A stretch of DNA of 64,000 bases from Caulobacter sp. NIBR2454 (GCF_027474405.1 NZ_CP114871.1:1187001-1251000); one strand, 5' to 3'; shown: positions 20,093-28,241, counted from the first letter of the stretch. Notes: generated by a model not told the origin, from the letters alone. Program-made: numbers and translations.

Positions 20093-22324
20093 TTAGTACT
20101 TCACCTTGATCTCGGCGCCCCAGATGCGGGGGCCGTTGACGATGCCGGTGAGGTTGTTGAAGTCGATGGCGCCGGTGAGGCGCTCTTCGTCGGTGATGTT
20201 GCGGCCGTAAACGACGAACTCGTAGTCGCCGGTCGGGCTGACATAGCCGGCGCGCACGCCGCCTTCCCAGAAGCCTTCCTCGCGGAACTCACGCGCCTCG
20301 TAGAGGAAGAAGTGCGTGTCACCCTTGTAGGCCCAGTCCGTATAGACGAAGAGCTCGCCGCCGTTGGGCAGGGGGTGGGCGTAGCGGGCGTTCAGATCCG
20401 CGATCCACTTGGGCGCATTGGGGAAGCTGTTGCCGTCGATGCGCGCAAAGCCTGGCGAGGCGAGCGGGTCGGTGACCGTGCAGGCCGCGCCGCAGACGCC
20501 GACGGTCAGGTCCGCGTCCTTGATTTCAGTGTGGTTGTAAGAGGCCGAGGCGCCCAGGGTCAGTTGCGGGATCGGGCGGAACTCGACGCTGGCTTCAAAG
20601 CCGTAGCCCACGCCCTTGTCGGCGTTGACCAGCTGGTTGAAGTTGCCCGCGCCGCCGATGGCGGTCAGCTGCTGGTCCTCGATCTCGTAGTAGAAGGCCG
20701 ACAGTTCGGTGCGCATGCGGCGGTCGAGCAGCGACGACTTCACGCCCGCCTCATAGGACGTCACGAACTCGGAGTCGGCGGTGGTGACGACGTTGCTGAA
20801 CACCACGCGGCCCTGGATGCTGGGCGCGCGATAGCCGCGAGCCACACGGGCGTAGAGGTTGGTGTCCGGCGTCGCCTCATAGACGAGCGAAGCGTCCCAG
20901 CTGAACGAGCTGTCGCCCACCGAAACGCGGATCGGCGCCAGGGCGCCGCCGCCGACAGGGCTGAGCGTGCGCAGGGTGACGTAGTCCTTGTCGTCGTCCG
21001 AATAGCGCAGGCCGCCGGTGAGGGTCAGTTGATCGGTGAGGTCATAGGACGCCGAGCCGAACAGCGCCCAGGCCTTGGTCTTCTGGTTCTGGAAGGCGTA
21101 GCCGTCCAGGCCGCCGCCGCCCAGGGTGTTGTAGCTGTAGGACGCGATGTCGGCGTCTTCGTGGAAGTAGTAGGCGCCGGCCTGCCAGAACAGCGGAGCG
21201 TCGTCGTTGCTGGACAGGCGCAGTTCCTGGGTGAACTGCTGCAGGTCGTCGACGCCGTCAGCCGACTCCGACGGGAAGGGGATGAAGCCGGGACCCGAGG
21301 GCGGGGCGAACACGGCGCCGTAGCCGCCGTCGATGTCGCCGCGGCTGTAGACCTGACCACGCTCATAGCCGGTGACCGAAGTCAGGGTGACGGCGCCCAT
21401 GTCGTAATCGACGCGGCCAGACAGGCCCCAGGTCTCCAGTTCCTGCGGATTGCCGTCGCCGCCGTCGTAGAAGATCTTGTCGCGGTCGAAGCCGTCGACC
21501 AGGCCGCCGTTCGCGCCGACGACGTTGGCGCGGAAGAGCTGCGAGGTGCCCTGCAGCTTGCGGCCATGCAGGTTCAGAACGGCGTCCAGCTGTTCGTTGG
21601 GCTGGTAGCGCAGTTGCAGGCGGCCCGCCAGTTCACGGTAGTCGCCCAGCTTTTCGCCGCCGCCGGGCGCGGCGTTCTCGACCCAGTCGCCCTGGGTCTG
21701 AGTCAGGAAGGAGGCGCGGCCCGAAAGGCCTTCGGCAAGGCGGCCGTTGATCACAGCCTCGCCGTCAAAGCCCTTGAACGAGCGGACGCCGACACGGGCG
21801 TAGCCGCCGAATTCCTCGGTCGGCTTCACGGAATCGAATTTCACCACGCCGGCCGGGGTGTTGCGGCCAAACAGGGTGCCCTGCGGCCCGCGCAGCACTT
21901 CCACCGCGGCCACGTCGAACACGGGGAAGCCCTTGAGGATCGGGTTTTCCAGCACGACCTCGTCGAAGACAATCGACACCGGCTGCGAGGCGTTCAGATC
22001 GAAATCGGTGTTGCCCAGACCGCGGATGTAGAAGCGCGGGAAGGTGCGTCCGAACGAAGTTTCGACCACCAGGCTGGGCGTGCGCGCCGACAGCGACGTG
22101 ATGTCCGCGCCGCCGGCCGTGGCCGCCTGCAGGCTTTCGGCGCTGATGGAGCTGACCGAGCTGGGAATGTCCTTCAGGTCTTCGGACCGCTTGCGGGCGG
22201 TGACGACGACGCTTTCGAGCTCGCCGTTGTCGGTCGTCTGGGCCAGGGCGGGCGTCGCGGCGATGATGGCCGCAACGGCGGAAAACCCGAGAAGCGTCAG
22301 CTTGCGGGTGGTGTGAATGGTCAT
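20093..22324 (-). CDS. TonB-dependent outer-membrane receptor
   Basis: A 743-aa protein with signal peptide 1-28 (ends T-P-A-L-A), an N-terminal V-V-V-T-A-R-K-R-S-E-D before the plug, a plug domain with I-R-G-L-G-N and V-E-V-L-R-G-P-Q-G-T-L-F-G-R-N, and a beta-barrel ending G-A-E-I-K-V-K-Y. The short Asp/Gly-rich style is common among the many Caulobacterales receptors for carbohydrates and other nutrients; iron cannot be assumed. The upstream gene on the same strand codes for a secreted LamG protein. A 26-bp dyad lies about 95 bases upstream and is a candidate operator. Confidence 0.95.
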   Translation of the reverse strand: MTIHTTRKLTLLGFSAVAAIIAATPALAQTTDNGELESVVVTARKRSEDLKDIPSSVSSISAESLQAATAGGADITSLSARTPSLVVETSFGRTFPRFYIRGLGNTDFDLNASQPVSIVFDEVVLENPILKGFPVFDVAAVEVLRGPQGTLFGRNTPAGVVKFDSVKPTEEFGGYARVGVRSFKGFDGEAVINGRLAEGLSGRASFLTQTQGDWVENAAPGGGEKLGDYRELAGRLQLRYQPNEQLDAVLNLHGRKLQGTSQLFRANVVGANGGLVDGFDRDKIFYDGGDGNPQELETWGLSGRVDYDMGAVTLTSVTGYERGQVYSRGDIDGGYGAVFAPPSGPGFIPFPSESADGVDDLQQFTQELRLSSNDDAPLFWQAGAYYFHEDADIASYSYNTLGGGGLDGYAFQNQKTKAWALFGSASYDLTDQLTLTGGLRYSDDDKDYVTLRTLSPVGGGALAPIRVSVGDSSFSWDASLVYEATPDTNLYARVARGYRAPSIQGRVVFSNVVTTADSEFVTSYEAGVKSSLLDRRMRTELSAFYYEIEDQQLTAIGGAGNFNQLVNADKGVGYGFEASVEFRPIPQLTLGASASYNHTEIKDADLTVGVCGAACTVTDPLASPGFARIDGNSFPNAPKWIADLNARYAHPLPNGGELFVYTDWAYKGDTHFFLYEAREFREEGFWEGGVRAGYVSPTGDYEFVVYGRNITDEERLTGAIDFNNLTGIVNGPRIWGAEIKVKY

Positions 22325-22418
22325 TGAAGGATCCCCGTTTGCCGCGCGGGAGGAGCGCGGGAACTGGGTCCTTCTCTCTGCCTAATTCGGCGAAGTGCGC
22401 AAGATTTGTGACGTCTAC

Positions 22419-22444
22419 AACACAGAACGTCGGCGAACTGTGTT
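22419..22444. promoter_or_regulatory. 26-bp dyad upstream of the TonB receptor
   Basis: AACACAG, 12 bases, then CTGTGTT form a perfect 7-bp dyad of operator size, 95 bases upstream of the receptor ATG and in the only gap before it. The centre also holds GAAC-N6-GAAC, which is one base short of an SOS box. Confidence 0.4.
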
Positions 22445-22459
22445 CATTATGCCAACACG

Positions 22460-23422
22460 TCAGTCTCTGGCGGGTGCATCCTCGGGCGACCAGCCCAGGG
22501 GCATTCGGTGCAGGGTGATCTCGTGGTTCGGGTTCAGGGCGTCGACGGCGCGGTCGCCGCGTCCCTCATCGAAGCCGTAGCGGCCGAGCAGGGCGGTTCG
22601 GTCGATCCGGCCGCCCTTGGCGGCGGCGGCGATCTGCTCCGGCGTCAGGGCGCGGCCCCAGAGCCGCAGCGCATCGACAAGGCCCTTGTAGTCCTCGTAC
22701 TGGGTGAACTCGTAATCCCAGGCGGTCATCACCTCCGAGCCGAAGGCCCAGCCGCCTAGCTCCTTCGGGTCGCGGGGGTGAGCCAGCTGATCCCAGAAAC
22801 GGCGCATGTCGGTGCGTGTGGCGATATCGGTGGCGGCGACGCGGGCGCCATCAATCCACAATTCCAAGGTCGCCCCCTCGGGCGCGCGCCAGCGCCGAAC
22901 CGCCACGACGTGGTGCCATTTGTCGTCCAGCAAGCTCGGCGTCGTGGCCGCTGGCCAAGCCTGGACCGCGTAGACAGATCCCTGTGGCTCGCCGGCGGTC
23001 ATGGAGGCGTTGACCTTGTCGTCGGCGAACATCCAGCGCAAACGCCCGCCGCCGTAGAATTGCAGGCTGAACGTACCCTCGCGGGTGGCCCCTGCGGTAT
23101 AGCCCTCGGGCCGGGTATGACCGTCCAGCAGCCAGTTACCCGTCAGCCACCAGCCAGGGCTGCTGTAGGGCTTAGGATCGGCGTCCGACCAATTGCGAAG
23201 TTGCGCCTTGCTGGCGCGATAGACAGGCCCGACGGGATAGCCGGCGTCCGGCTTGATCCAGAGTTCGAAAGAGAACTCGCCGCGGCCGAATTCGGGCGGC
23301 AGCCGGGCCAAGTCAGCGAAGTCGTATTGTTCTGGGCGGTTCTCAGCAAAGCGCAGAGAGCCGGCGACCGCAGGCGAACATAGGCTGAATGCGGCGAGAA
23401 GGATGGCGAGGCGAACGAACAC
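22460..23422 (-). CDS. Secreted LamG/concanavalin-A-like domain protein
   Basis: A 320-aa protein with signal peptide 1-20 (F-S-L-C-S-P-A-V-A-G), then a jelly-roll LamG-type domain seen in F-S-F-E-L-W-I-K-P, D-K-W-H-H-V-V-A-V and L-E-L-W-I-D-G. After that comes the hinge D-A-L-R-L-W-G-R-A-L-T-P-E-Q-I and Y-G-F-D-E-G typical of LamG strands. It is probably a periplasmic or surface carbohydrate-binding protein. GTG start with AGGAG five bases before it. It lies upstream of the TonB receptor on the same strand with 135 bases between, so a functional link is plausible but not shown. Confidence 0.8.
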   Translation of the reverse strand: MFVRLAILLAAFSLCSPAVAGSLRFAENRPEQYDFADLARLPPEFGRGEFSFELWIKPDAGYPVGPVYRASKAQLRNWSDADPKPYSSPGWWLTGNWLLDGHTRPEGYTAGATREGTFSLQFYGGGRLRWMFADDKVNASMTAGEPQGSVYAVQAWPAATTPSLLDDKWHHVVAVRRWRAPEGATLELWIDGARVAATDIATRTDMRRFWDQLAHPRDPKELGGWAFGSEVMTAWDYEFTQYEDYKGLVDALRLWGRALTPEQIAAAAKGGRIDRTALLGRYGFDEGRGDRAVDALNPNHEITLHRMPLGWSPEDAPARD

Positions 23423-23430
23423 GGAGACTC

Positions 23431-23450
23431 CTGCGGCTGCGGAGCCGCAG
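23431..23450. terminator. GC hairpin between flbY and the LamG gene
   Basis: A perfect 8-bp stem CTGCGGCT / AGCCGCAG with loop GCGG follows the flbY stop on the minus strand and ends next to the AGGAG of the LamG gene. There is no T-tract, so it may equally modulate LamG translation. Confidence 0.4.
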
Positions 23451-23478
23451 ATGGCTGATCGCCGTTATGCGGTCAAGG

Positions 23479-23922
23479 TCAGGCCCGGCGGTTCAGGGCG
23501 ATGGCGACGCCGGCGTCGGCGGGGGCGTGGCGCTCGCCGCTGGAGCCGTAGCCGCCGGTGGCCGAGCGCTGGGAAGCCACTTCCTCGGCGATGGCCTGAA
23601 CCAGGCCCTCGGTGATGGTCTTGGCGGCTTCAAGGGCGCGGCCGTGGCGGGCCAAGACGGCGTCGAAGGCCTCGGTCACGCGCAGCAGTTGGGCGCGCAG
23701 GGCGGGCGGGGCGCCGTTCATCACCGAAGGGTCGCGCTTCAGGCGGGCGGACTCGAACCGGTAGACGTTCGCCAGCTTGGCCGATTCCTCGATGGTGTCG
23801 GCGGCCTCGTGCGGACGGCGCGTCTCGAAGGCCTGGGCCTGCTGGGCCAGCAGCTCCGTCAGGCGCTGGGTGAGGTTCACCAGAGCTTCGGCGCGGACGA
23901 CGACGTCGGAATTGGCGGTCAT
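23479..23922 (-). CDS. flbY: Flagellar protein FlbY-like (third gene of the flgI operon)
   Basis: A 147-aa soluble, mostly helical protein with heptad-like Leu/Ala (L-T-Q-R-L-T-E-L-L-A-Q-Q) of FlgN-chaperone appearance and a Gly/Ser-rich low-complexity tail. The gene order flgI-cheL-flbY is that described for Caulobacter. Its ATG overlaps the cheL stop (ATGA), so it is translationally coupled. Its exact role in flagellar assembly is not clear from sequence. The symbol rests mainly on position and size. Confidence 0.7.
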   Translation of the reverse strand: MTANSDVVVRAEALVNLTQRLTELLAQQAQAFETRRPHEAADTIEESAKLANVYRFESARLKRDPSVMNGAPPALRAQLLRVTEAFDAVLARHGRALEAAKTITEGLVQAIAEEVASQRSATGGYGSSGERHAPADAGVAIALNRRA

Positions 23923-24263
23923 AGGGCGGGGGTTCCCGTCTGGCTGAGATCGGTCAGGCCTTGAAGCTTCAGCATCTCGCGCTCGACCGTCGACGCGAGG
24001 CCGACACCGCCAGAGCGGGCCATCTGCTTGCCCATGGCCTCCAGCAGGAAGCCCTTGAACATCTGCTCGCCTTGGCCGCCGCCGAAGGGACCTTCGCCGA
24101 GGCCTTCGAACATCGGCTGCATCATCTGGGTGAGGAACGAGGCCTCGAAGCTCTGGGCCGTTTCCTTGATCTGGCCGCGCTTGGCCATTTCGGCGGCGGA
24201 AGGGGCCGCAGCCTTGGCGGCGGCGAGTTGAGCGTCGATGGCGGCTAGGTTGAGGCTGCTCAT
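23919..24263 (-). CDS. cheL: CheL / FlgJ N-terminal-type rod-binding protein
   Basis: A 114-aa protein corresponding to the rod-binding half of FlgJ without the muramidase domain. The signature A-Q-S-F-E-A-S-F-L-T-Q-M-M-Q-P-M-F-E-G-L is at about residues 36-55, followed by a G-G-G-Q-G-E-Q-M-F-K region. It acts in rod assembly of the flagellar basal body; the historical name CheL reflects a chemotaxis phenotype. ATG 24263 shares its A with the flgI stop (TGATG). A GTG one codon earlier is an alternative start. Confidence 0.88.
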   Translation of the reverse strand: MSSLNLAAIDAQLAAAKAAAPSAAEMAKRGQIKETAQSFEASFLTQMMQPMFEGLGEGPFGGGQGEQMFKGFLLEAMGKQMARSGGVGLASTVEREMLKLQGLTDLSQTGTPAL

Positions 24264-25375
24264 CACATCACCTGAATGTCGGCTTGCAGGGCGCCCGCGG
24301 CCTTGATGGCCTGCAGGATCGAGATCATGTCGCGGGGCGTGACGCCCAGGGCGTTCAGGCCGTTCACCAGGCTGGCGAGCGAGGCCCCGTCCTTGAGGGT
24401 GACCAACTGGCGGCCCTTTTCCTCGTCGATGCCTAGGTTGCTCTGCGGCACGACGGCGGTCTGGCCCTGGCTGAAGGGCGCGGGCTGGCTGACGCCGGGG
24501 GTCTCCTGAACGCTGATGGTCAGGTTGCCCTGGGCGATGGCCACGGTGGAGACGCGGACGTCGTCGCCCACAACGATCACGCCGGAAACCTCATCGATCA
24601 CCACGCGGGCCGGAGCGTCTGTCTGGACGGTCAGGCCTTCGATGGCCGTGATGAAGCTGATCAGGTCGCGGCCGGCAGGCGGGCGGACGGTGACGATGGT
24701 GGGGTTGTCGGCCGTAGCCGCGCCGAAGAAGCGGGCGTTGATGGCGTCGGCCACCGCGCGCGAGGTCGTGAAGTCGGGATTGCGCAGGGTCAGGCGCATC
24801 TGGCCCATGCTGGCCAGCTGGAAGTGGGTTTCGTTCTCGACGATGGCGCCGCCGGCGACGCGGCCGGCGGTGGGAACGCCCTTGGTGATCGAGGAACCCG
24901 AAGCGCCCTGAGCCGAGATCGAGCCGGTCTGAACGGTGCCTTGCGCCACGGCGTAGGTCTCGCCGTCGGCGCCGCGGAGGGCGGTGACCAGCAGCGTGCC
25001 GCCCATCAGGCTCTTGGCGTCGCCGACCGCCGAAACCGTGACGTCGACAGCCGACCCCGGGGCGGCGAACGGCGGCAGCTTGGCGGTGACGATCACCGAG
25101 GCGGCGTTCTTGGAGTTCAGGTTGGAGTTGCGGATGTTGATGCCGAGGCGCTCGAAGCTCGACTCCATGGCCTGGCGGGTCATGGGCGAGTTACGCAGGT
25201 TGTCGCCGGTGCCGTTGAGGCCGACGACCAGACCCTGGCCGATCAGGACGTTGTCCCGCACGCCCTCGAACTCGACGATGTCCTTGATGCGCGAGGCCGC
25301 TGAGGCCGCGCCGCTGAATGCGGTGGCGGCGGCGACCAGGAGAGCTGCGAACAAAGGCGAAAATGAACGGCGCAT
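24263..25375 (-). CDS. flgI: FlgI, flagellar P-ring protein
   Basis: A 370-aa periplasmic protein with a Sec signal (M-R-R-S-F-S ... A-A-S-A) and classic FlgI stretches: R-I-K-D-I-V-E-F-E-G-V-R-D-N, L-I-G-Q-G-L-V-V-G-L-N-G-T-G-D, and A-R-V-V-I-D-E-V-S-G-V-I-V-V-G. It builds the P-ring around the rod in the peptidoglycan layer. ATG 25375 places the signal peptide at the N-terminus. It is the first gene of flgI-cheL-flbY and is divergent from fliX. The shared upstream region holds CtrA-type half-sites and three GANTC sites. Confidence 0.97.
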   Translation of the reverse strand: MRRSFSPLFAALLVAAATAFSGAASAASRIKDIVEFEGVRDNVLIGQGLVVGLNGTGDNLRNSPMTRQAMESSFERLGINIRNSNLNSKNAASVIVTAKLPPFAAPGSAVDVTVSAVGDAKSLMGGTLLVTALRGADGETYAVAQGTVQTGSISAQGASGSSITKGVPTAGRVAGGAIVENETHFQLASMGQMRLTLRNPDFTTSRAVADAINARFFGAATADNPTIVTVRPPAGRDLISFITAIEGLTVQTDAPARVVIDEVSGVIVVGDDVRVSTVAIAQGNLTISVQETPGVSQPAPFSQGQTAVVPQSNLGIDEEKGRQLVTLKDGASLASLVNGLNALGVTPRDMISILQAIKAAGALQADIQVM

Positions 25376-25424
25376 GGTTGTCCCACTAATTTCGCGAGAC
25401 GCCATGCCAGAAGCGGGCCAGAAA

Positions 25425-25450
25425 GAATCCCAACGGAATCAAGGCGATTC
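25425..25450. promoter_or_regulatory. Cluster of three GANTC (CcrM) sites upstream of flgI
   Basis: GAATC at 25425, GAATC at 25436 and GATTC at 25446 are spaced 11 and 10 bases, one helical turn each, 50-75 bases before the flgI ATG. GANTC is the CcrM methylation target; clusters in promoters are linked to cell-cycle control in Caulobacter. Confidence 0.6.
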
Positions 25451-25498
25451 CGGGCGGGGCGCCGCGTATCCGGCGCCGAGGGCAATTTCTGCCCGGCA

Positions 25499-25542
25499 TT
25501 AACCATACCGCAAGCCCATGTGGCCGAGAGTTATATGGTTAA
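25499..25542. promoter_or_regulatory. Pair of inverted TTAACCAT CtrA half-sites between flgI and fliX
   Basis: TTAACCAT at 25499-25506 on the plus strand and its reverse complement ATGGTTAA at 25535-25542 lie in the divergent flgI/fliX gap. TTAACCAT is a described CtrA half-site motif, and fliX is a CtrA-dependent class II gene in Caulobacter. The second site is 20 bases before the fliX ATG. Confidence 0.6.
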
Positions 25543-25561
25543 CGGGCGAGCGGGATTTACC

Positions 25562-25999
25562 ATGAAGGTCAGCGGTTCGAGCGGGGCGGGATCGGTCGGC
25601 GGCGCGGGTCGCGCCAAGGGCGCTTCCTCCGGCGGCGGCTTCTCGTTGCCAGCTGTGGAAGAGGCCGCGGCCTCGACCGGAGTCGGCGGAGCGGGCGGCG
25701 TCACGGGCGTGGCGTCAGTCGATGCGCTTCTGGCCATGCAGGCGGTGGGAACGCCCCTGGACGGCCGTCGTCGCGCCGTGAAGCGGGCGGGGCGCATCCT
25801 GGATGTCCTGGAAGAGGTGAAGATGGCGATGCTGGATGGCGGCCTCTCCGCACCCCAGCTGCAGAAGCTGGCCAGGGTCGTTCGCGACCAACGCGACAGC
25901 ACCGATGACCCGGGTCTGGAAAGCCTGCTGGATCAGATCGAAACCCGCGCCGCGGTGGAGCTGGCCAAGTTCGAAATGTCACAACGGGCGATGGCGTGA
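25562..25999 (+). CDS. fliX: FliX, class II flagellar assembly regulator
   Basis: A 145-aa cytoplasmic protein. In Caulobacter, FliX works with the sigma-54 activator FlbD to couple basal-body completion to later flagellar gene expression. The N-terminal 60 residues are Gly/Ser/Ala-rich. The conserved part is V-D-A-L-L-A-M-Q, then R-R-A-V-K-R-A-G-R-I-L-D-V-L-E-E-V-K and the C-terminal E-L-A-K-F-E-M-S-Q-R. The start is M-K-V-S at 25562; an upstream in-frame TTG start would run over the CtrA half-site. It is divergent from flgI, as in Caulobacter. Confidence 0.92.
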   Translation: MKVSGSSGAGSVGGAGRAKGASSGGGFSLPAVEEAAASTGVGGAGGVTGVASVDALLAMQAVGTPLDGRRRAVKRAGRILDVLEEVKMAMLDGGLSAPQLQKLARVVRDQRDSTDDPGLESLLDQIETRAAVELAKFEMSQRAMA

Positions 26000-26020
26000 T
26001 CGATAGGATGCATTGGGCCG

Positions 26021-26048
26021 TTGAACCTCGGTTTTGTTTTGCTATAAG
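26021..26048 (+). promoter_or_regulatory. Sigma-70-type promoter of dksA
   Basis: TTGAAC and TATAAG are 16 bases apart in the 93-base gap between fliX and dksA. Downstream, at about 26052-26077, the leader has a weak stem (CCTGCC / GGTAGG) followed by six T residues, so it could hold an attenuator or a weak fliX terminator. Confidence 0.5.
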
Positions 26049-26092
26049 CGGCCTGCCTGCTGTGGGTAGGTTTTTTGGGGCGTGAGGCGCTA

Positions 26093-26521
26093 ATGACGGC
26101 GGCCGCGGTTCTGGTTTCGAAAGAAGCCTATCGTCCTTCCGAGGACGAAGAGTTTATGAATGAGCGCCAGCTCGAGTTCTTCAAACAGAAGTTGCTCGAC
26201 TGGAAGGAAGAGATTCTACGCGAATCTCGCGACACGGTTTCGCACCTTCAAACAGAGACTGAAAATCATCCTGACTTGGCTGACCGCGCCTCGTCGGAGA
26301 CTGATCGGGCTCTTGAGCTGCGTACCCGTGATCGTCAGCGTAAGCTGATCTCCAAGATCGACGAGGCCCTGCGCCGGATCGAGGATGGCTCCTACGGATA
26401 TTGCGAGGAGACGGGCGAGCCGATCGGCCTGGCCCGGCTTGAGGCGCGTCCCGTGGCGACCCTCAGCCTCGAGGCGCAGGAGCGCCATGAGCGTCGCGAG
26501 CGCGTCCACCGGGACGACTGA
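26093..26521 (+). CDS. dksA: DksA, RNA-polymerase-binding transcription factor (Cys-poor type)
   Basis: A 142-aa protein that enters the RNA polymerase secondary channel and mediates ppGpp-dependent control. A long coiled coil has the tip motif D-x-x-D-x-A at residues 61-66. The globular end reads Y-G-Y-C-E-E-T-G-E-P-I-G-L-A-R-L-E-A-R-P. Only the first of the four zinc Cys (C104) remains; the others are Thr107, Ser125 and Ala128. Such Zn-independent forms are known in other alphaproteobacteria. ATG 26093 is chosen; the upstream TTG has no support. Confidence 0.95.
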   Translation: MTAAAVLVSKEAYRPSEDEEFMNERQLEFFKQKLLDWKEEILRESRDTVSHLQTETENHPDLADRASSETDRALELRTRDRQRKLISKIDEALRRIEDGSYGYCEETGEPIGLARLEARPVATLSLEAQERHERRERVHRDD

Positions 26522-26591
26522 CGGCCTGACCGCTTGACTTCCCGTCGTCGAGGGCCGACCTAGCCGGCCTTCGATAAGGAAAGCTGTGGTT

Positions 26592-27926
26592 ATGACCGCC
26601 AAGGTCCGTTTCGCGCCGTCGCCCACCGGGCGTCTGCATGTGGGCAACATCCGCGCCGCGCTGATCAACTGGCTGTTCGCCAAGCGTCAGGGCGGGCAGT
26701 TCGTGCTGCGCATCGACGACACCGACCTTGAGCGTTCGACCAAGGAATTCGAGCAGGGCATCGAGACCGATCTGACCTGGCTTGGTCTTGTCTGGGACGA
26801 GCGTCACAACCAGTCCGCACGCTTCCCCATCTATCAGCAGGCCGTCGAGCGCCTGAAGGCGCAGGGCCGCCTGTATCCGGCTTATGAGACCGGCGAGGAG
26901 CTTGACCGCCGCCGCAAGGTGCAGCTGTCGCGCGGCCAGCCGCCGATCTACGACCGCGCCGCGCTCAAGCTGACCGACGAGGAAAAGGCCGCGCTGGAAG
27001 CCGAGGGTCGCCGCCCTCACTGGCGCTTCCGCCTCGAAGGCAAGCGCGTCAAATGGGTGGACCTGGTTCGCGGTGAGTGCGAGGTCGATACGGCCTCTAT
27101 GTCCGACCCGGTGCTGATCCGCGAGGACGGCGCGTTCCTCTACACCCTGCCGTCGGTGGTGGACGACATCGACATGGGTATCACCCATGTGATCCGCGGC
27201 GAGGACCATGTCACCAATACCGGCGCCCAGATCGAGATCTTCGAGGCCTTGGGCGCCGCCGCGCCGACCTTCGCCCACATGACCCTGCTGGTCGGGGCGG
27301 ATGGCGGCGCGCTGTCCAAGCGTCTGGGTTCGCTGTCGATCTGCGACCTGCGCGAGCAGGGTTTCGAGCCGCTGGCGATCACCTCGCACCTGGCCAAGAT
27401 CGGCACCTCCGACAACCTGGAGATCGGCGAGTCGTTGGCCGCCCTGGGCGAGAGCTTTGAGTTCTCGAAAATGGGCCGTTCGGCCGCCCGCTATGACGAG
27501 GCGGATCTGGCGCGCCTGAACGCGGCCATCCTGCACGCCATGCCTTATGAGACGGCCAAGCCGCGTCTGGCGGCGCTGGGTGTTGATCTGGGCGAGGCCT
27601 TCTGGCTGGCGGTGCGCGGTAACCTGAATCTGTTCTCGGACGTGACGGCTCTGGCGGCGATCATCTCGGGTGAGGTGACGCCGGTCGTCGAGGATCAGGC
27701 GTTCCTGGACGAGGCCAAGGCTCTGCTGCCGGAGACCGTCGGCCCGGAGACCTGGAGCGAATGGGTTAACGCGGTGAAGGAAAAGACCGGGGCCAAGGGC
27801 AAGGGTCTGTTCCTGCCCCTGCGTCGCGCGCTCACCGGTATGGATCATGGCCCGGAAATGGGTCCGATCCTGGCCCTGATCGGGCGTGAGAAGGCGGTCC
27901 GCCGGCTGTCCGGCGAAACCGCCTAA
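26592..27926 (+). CDS. gltX: GltX, glutamyl-tRNA synthetase
   Basis: A 444-aa class I aminoacyl-tRNA synthetase that charges tRNA-Glu (or tRNA-Gln if non-discriminating). The HIGH motif appears as P-S-P-T-G-R-L-H-V-G-N at residues 10-19 and the KMSKS counterpart as A-L-S-K-R-L-G. There is also I-D-D-T-D and a C-terminal anticodon-binding helical domain. Alphaproteobacteria often have two GltX copies; only one is here. ATG 26592 is preferred to the GTG at 26586. It follows dksA by 70 bases on the same strand. Confidence 0.95.
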   Translation: MTAKVRFAPSPTGRLHVGNIRAALINWLFAKRQGGQFVLRIDDTDLERSTKEFEQGIETDLTWLGLVWDERHNQSARFPIYQQAVERLKAQGRLYPAYETGEELDRRRKVQLSRGQPPIYDRAALKLTDEEKAALEAEGRRPHWRFRLEGKRVKWVDLVRGECEVDTASMSDPVLIREDGAFLYTLPSVVDDIDMGITHVIRGEDHVTNTGAQIEIFEALGAAAPTFAHMTLLVGADGGALSKRLGSLSICDLREQGFEPLAITSHLAKIGTSDNLEIGESLAALGESFEFSKMGRSAARYDEADLARLNAAILHAMPYETAKPRLAALGVDLGEAFWLAVRGNLNLFSDVTALAAIISGEVTPVVEDQAFLDEAKALLPETVGPETWSEWVNAVKEKTGAKGKGLFLPLRRALTGMDHGPEMGPILALIGREKAVRRLSGETA

Positions 27927-27929
27927 TCC

Positions 27930-28241
27930 TTAGCCAGCCTTGGCGGCCGTGTTGCAGGCCGTCACGTCGTCGGCCGACAGGTCTTCGCCGCGCCAGGTGA
28001 AGGCGCTGACGGCGCCCAGTTCGCTGGCGACGCGCTTGCAGGCGCGCAGGGCGGGCTGGGATTTGACCGCGGACGCGACGCAGGTCACGTCCTTGCAGAT
28101 CCAGGCGGCGCCGTCCTGGATCAGGCGGGCCTTGGCCGGGGCGGCCTTGAGGGTGACGGCGGCGCCGTCCTTGGAAGCGGCTTGAACCGCGGTCGCGCCC
28201 ATGAGGGCGGCCACGGCGACGAGGCCGAGCACGATACGCAT
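27930..28241 (-). CDS. CC_3452-type small secreted protein
   Basis: A 103-aa protein with signal peptide (A-L-M-G-A-T-A-V-Q-A-A), then L-K-A-A-P-A-K-A-R-L-I-Q-D-G-A-A-W-I-C and three further Cys (C-V-A, R-A-C-K-R, A-C-N) spaced as in the Caulobacterales family named after CC_3452. Four Cys in an exported protein suggest two disulfides. The function is unknown. The start has AGGAG seven bases upstream. It is convergent with gltX, four bases from its stop, so the gltX terminator is not separate. Confidence 0.8.
   Translation of the reverse strand: MRIVLGLVAVAALMGATAVQAASKDGAAVTLKAAPAKARLIQDGAAWICKDVTCVASAVKSQPALRACKRVASELGAVSAFTWRGEDLSADDVTACNTAAKAG

Noticed and set aside
22426..22444. GAAC-N6-GAAC upstream of the TonB receptor
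   Set aside because: Spacing is one base short of the LexA box; it is better explained by the perfect dyad around it.
25485..25500. Sigma-54 site upstream of flgI
   Set aside because: The GG and GC elements are one base off the required spacing.
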